DNA of 64,000 nt from NCBI GenBank assembly GCA_016801845.1, contig CM028908.1, positions 17,828,047-17,892,046 on the forward strand. The letters run 5' to 3'. The notes below the pieces were generated by a model, which worked only from the letters and a program-made list of their open reading frames with translations, ran no database searches and was not told the DNA's origin. Each line of letters begins with the position of its first letter. Within the stretch, counting starts at the first letter, position 1. Shown piece by piece: positions 63,733 through 64,000 of this stretch. The position numbers and the translations under genes are program-made. Origin of the DNA: Polydactylus sextarius (Eukaryota; Chordata; Actinopteri; Polynemidae).

Positions 63733-64000
63733 CTGAGAGCAACTCGACCTGTGTTCGGAGGTTTAGATACTAGACATCAACTTAAAGGCAAAACATCACA
63801 ACTAGCAAAGAGTTATATTACAAACAGACCTCACGGAAAAGAGGGAGCAAATAGCAGTTTAGGTGAATAGTGTAGATTGAAAAGTAATGAATTTACAGTC
63901 CATTATTAAAATGAAGCTAAGCAATCTAGTAGATTTCAATCAAATAGAGTTGATTTATATTTAGTTTTCCACATATACATCTATCATAAGTAGCTATTCT
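63733..64000. other. Region upstream of cidec ATG
   Basis: The bases just before the ATG on the minus strand read TTGCTCTCAG, which could be a 3' splice site placing the 5' UTR in an exon outside the window. No TATA box or clear promoter motif was recognised here. Confidence 0.4.

Overview
The window looks like nuclear DNA of a ray-finned fish, most likely a percomorph teleost. Its genes are vertebrate genes with GT-AG introns (plus one GC-AG intron). It is AT-rich and dense in CA, GA and TCTG/TCTA microsatellites. It carries relics of fish-type Tc1/mariner elements and foldback or MITE-like elements. Nothing bacterial, no CRISPR array and no operon is present. The species cannot be named from the sequence.

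Layout. (1) 1-5205, minus: the first seven coding exons of a matrin-type zinc-finger gene (zmat1-like, four C2H2 U1-type fingers), cut by the window's left edge, with a perfect NRF1-type palindrome just upstream of its ATG. (2) 5240-14330: no supported gene. (3) 14716-19599, minus: complete ip6k2 coding region in five exons (526 codons) with a large acidic plus Ser/Gly insertion; a GC box and CCAAT box lie near 20.14 kb, and a second housekeeping-type promoter cluster near 35.5-35.9 kb. (4) 20.2-41.9 kb: non-coding, with a decayed Tc1-like transposase at 36.5-37.1 kb and another probable transposon relic at 28.2-28.7 kb. (5) 41.9-44.6 kb: two intact tRNA-Phe(GAA) genes and a truncated third copy, with a TIR-bearing element between them. 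(6) 45.3-46.4 kb: a local family of short degenerate repeats. (7) 47686-49218, minus: a one-exon gpr22-type orphan GPCR gene with two upstream ORFs; a first non-coding exon is proposed near 58.4-58.6 kb. (8) 61039-63732, minus: complete cidec-type lipid-droplet gene in five exons (239 codons).

All four protein genes and all tRNA copies are on the minus strand. The protein genes are functionally unrelated: RNA/DNA-binding zinc finger, inositol pyrophosphate synthesis, orphan receptor and lipid-droplet fusion. The neighbourhood is therefore shared vertebrate synteny and not a pathway cluster. I found no convincing undescribed system. The points most worth checking are the ip6k2 acidic insertion, the GC-AG intron in the zinc-finger gene, the gpr22 upstream ORF pair, the truncated tRNA copy between 10-bp direct repeats, the foldback element in intron 3 of the zinc-finger gene, and the unassigned promoter at 35.5-35.9 kb.
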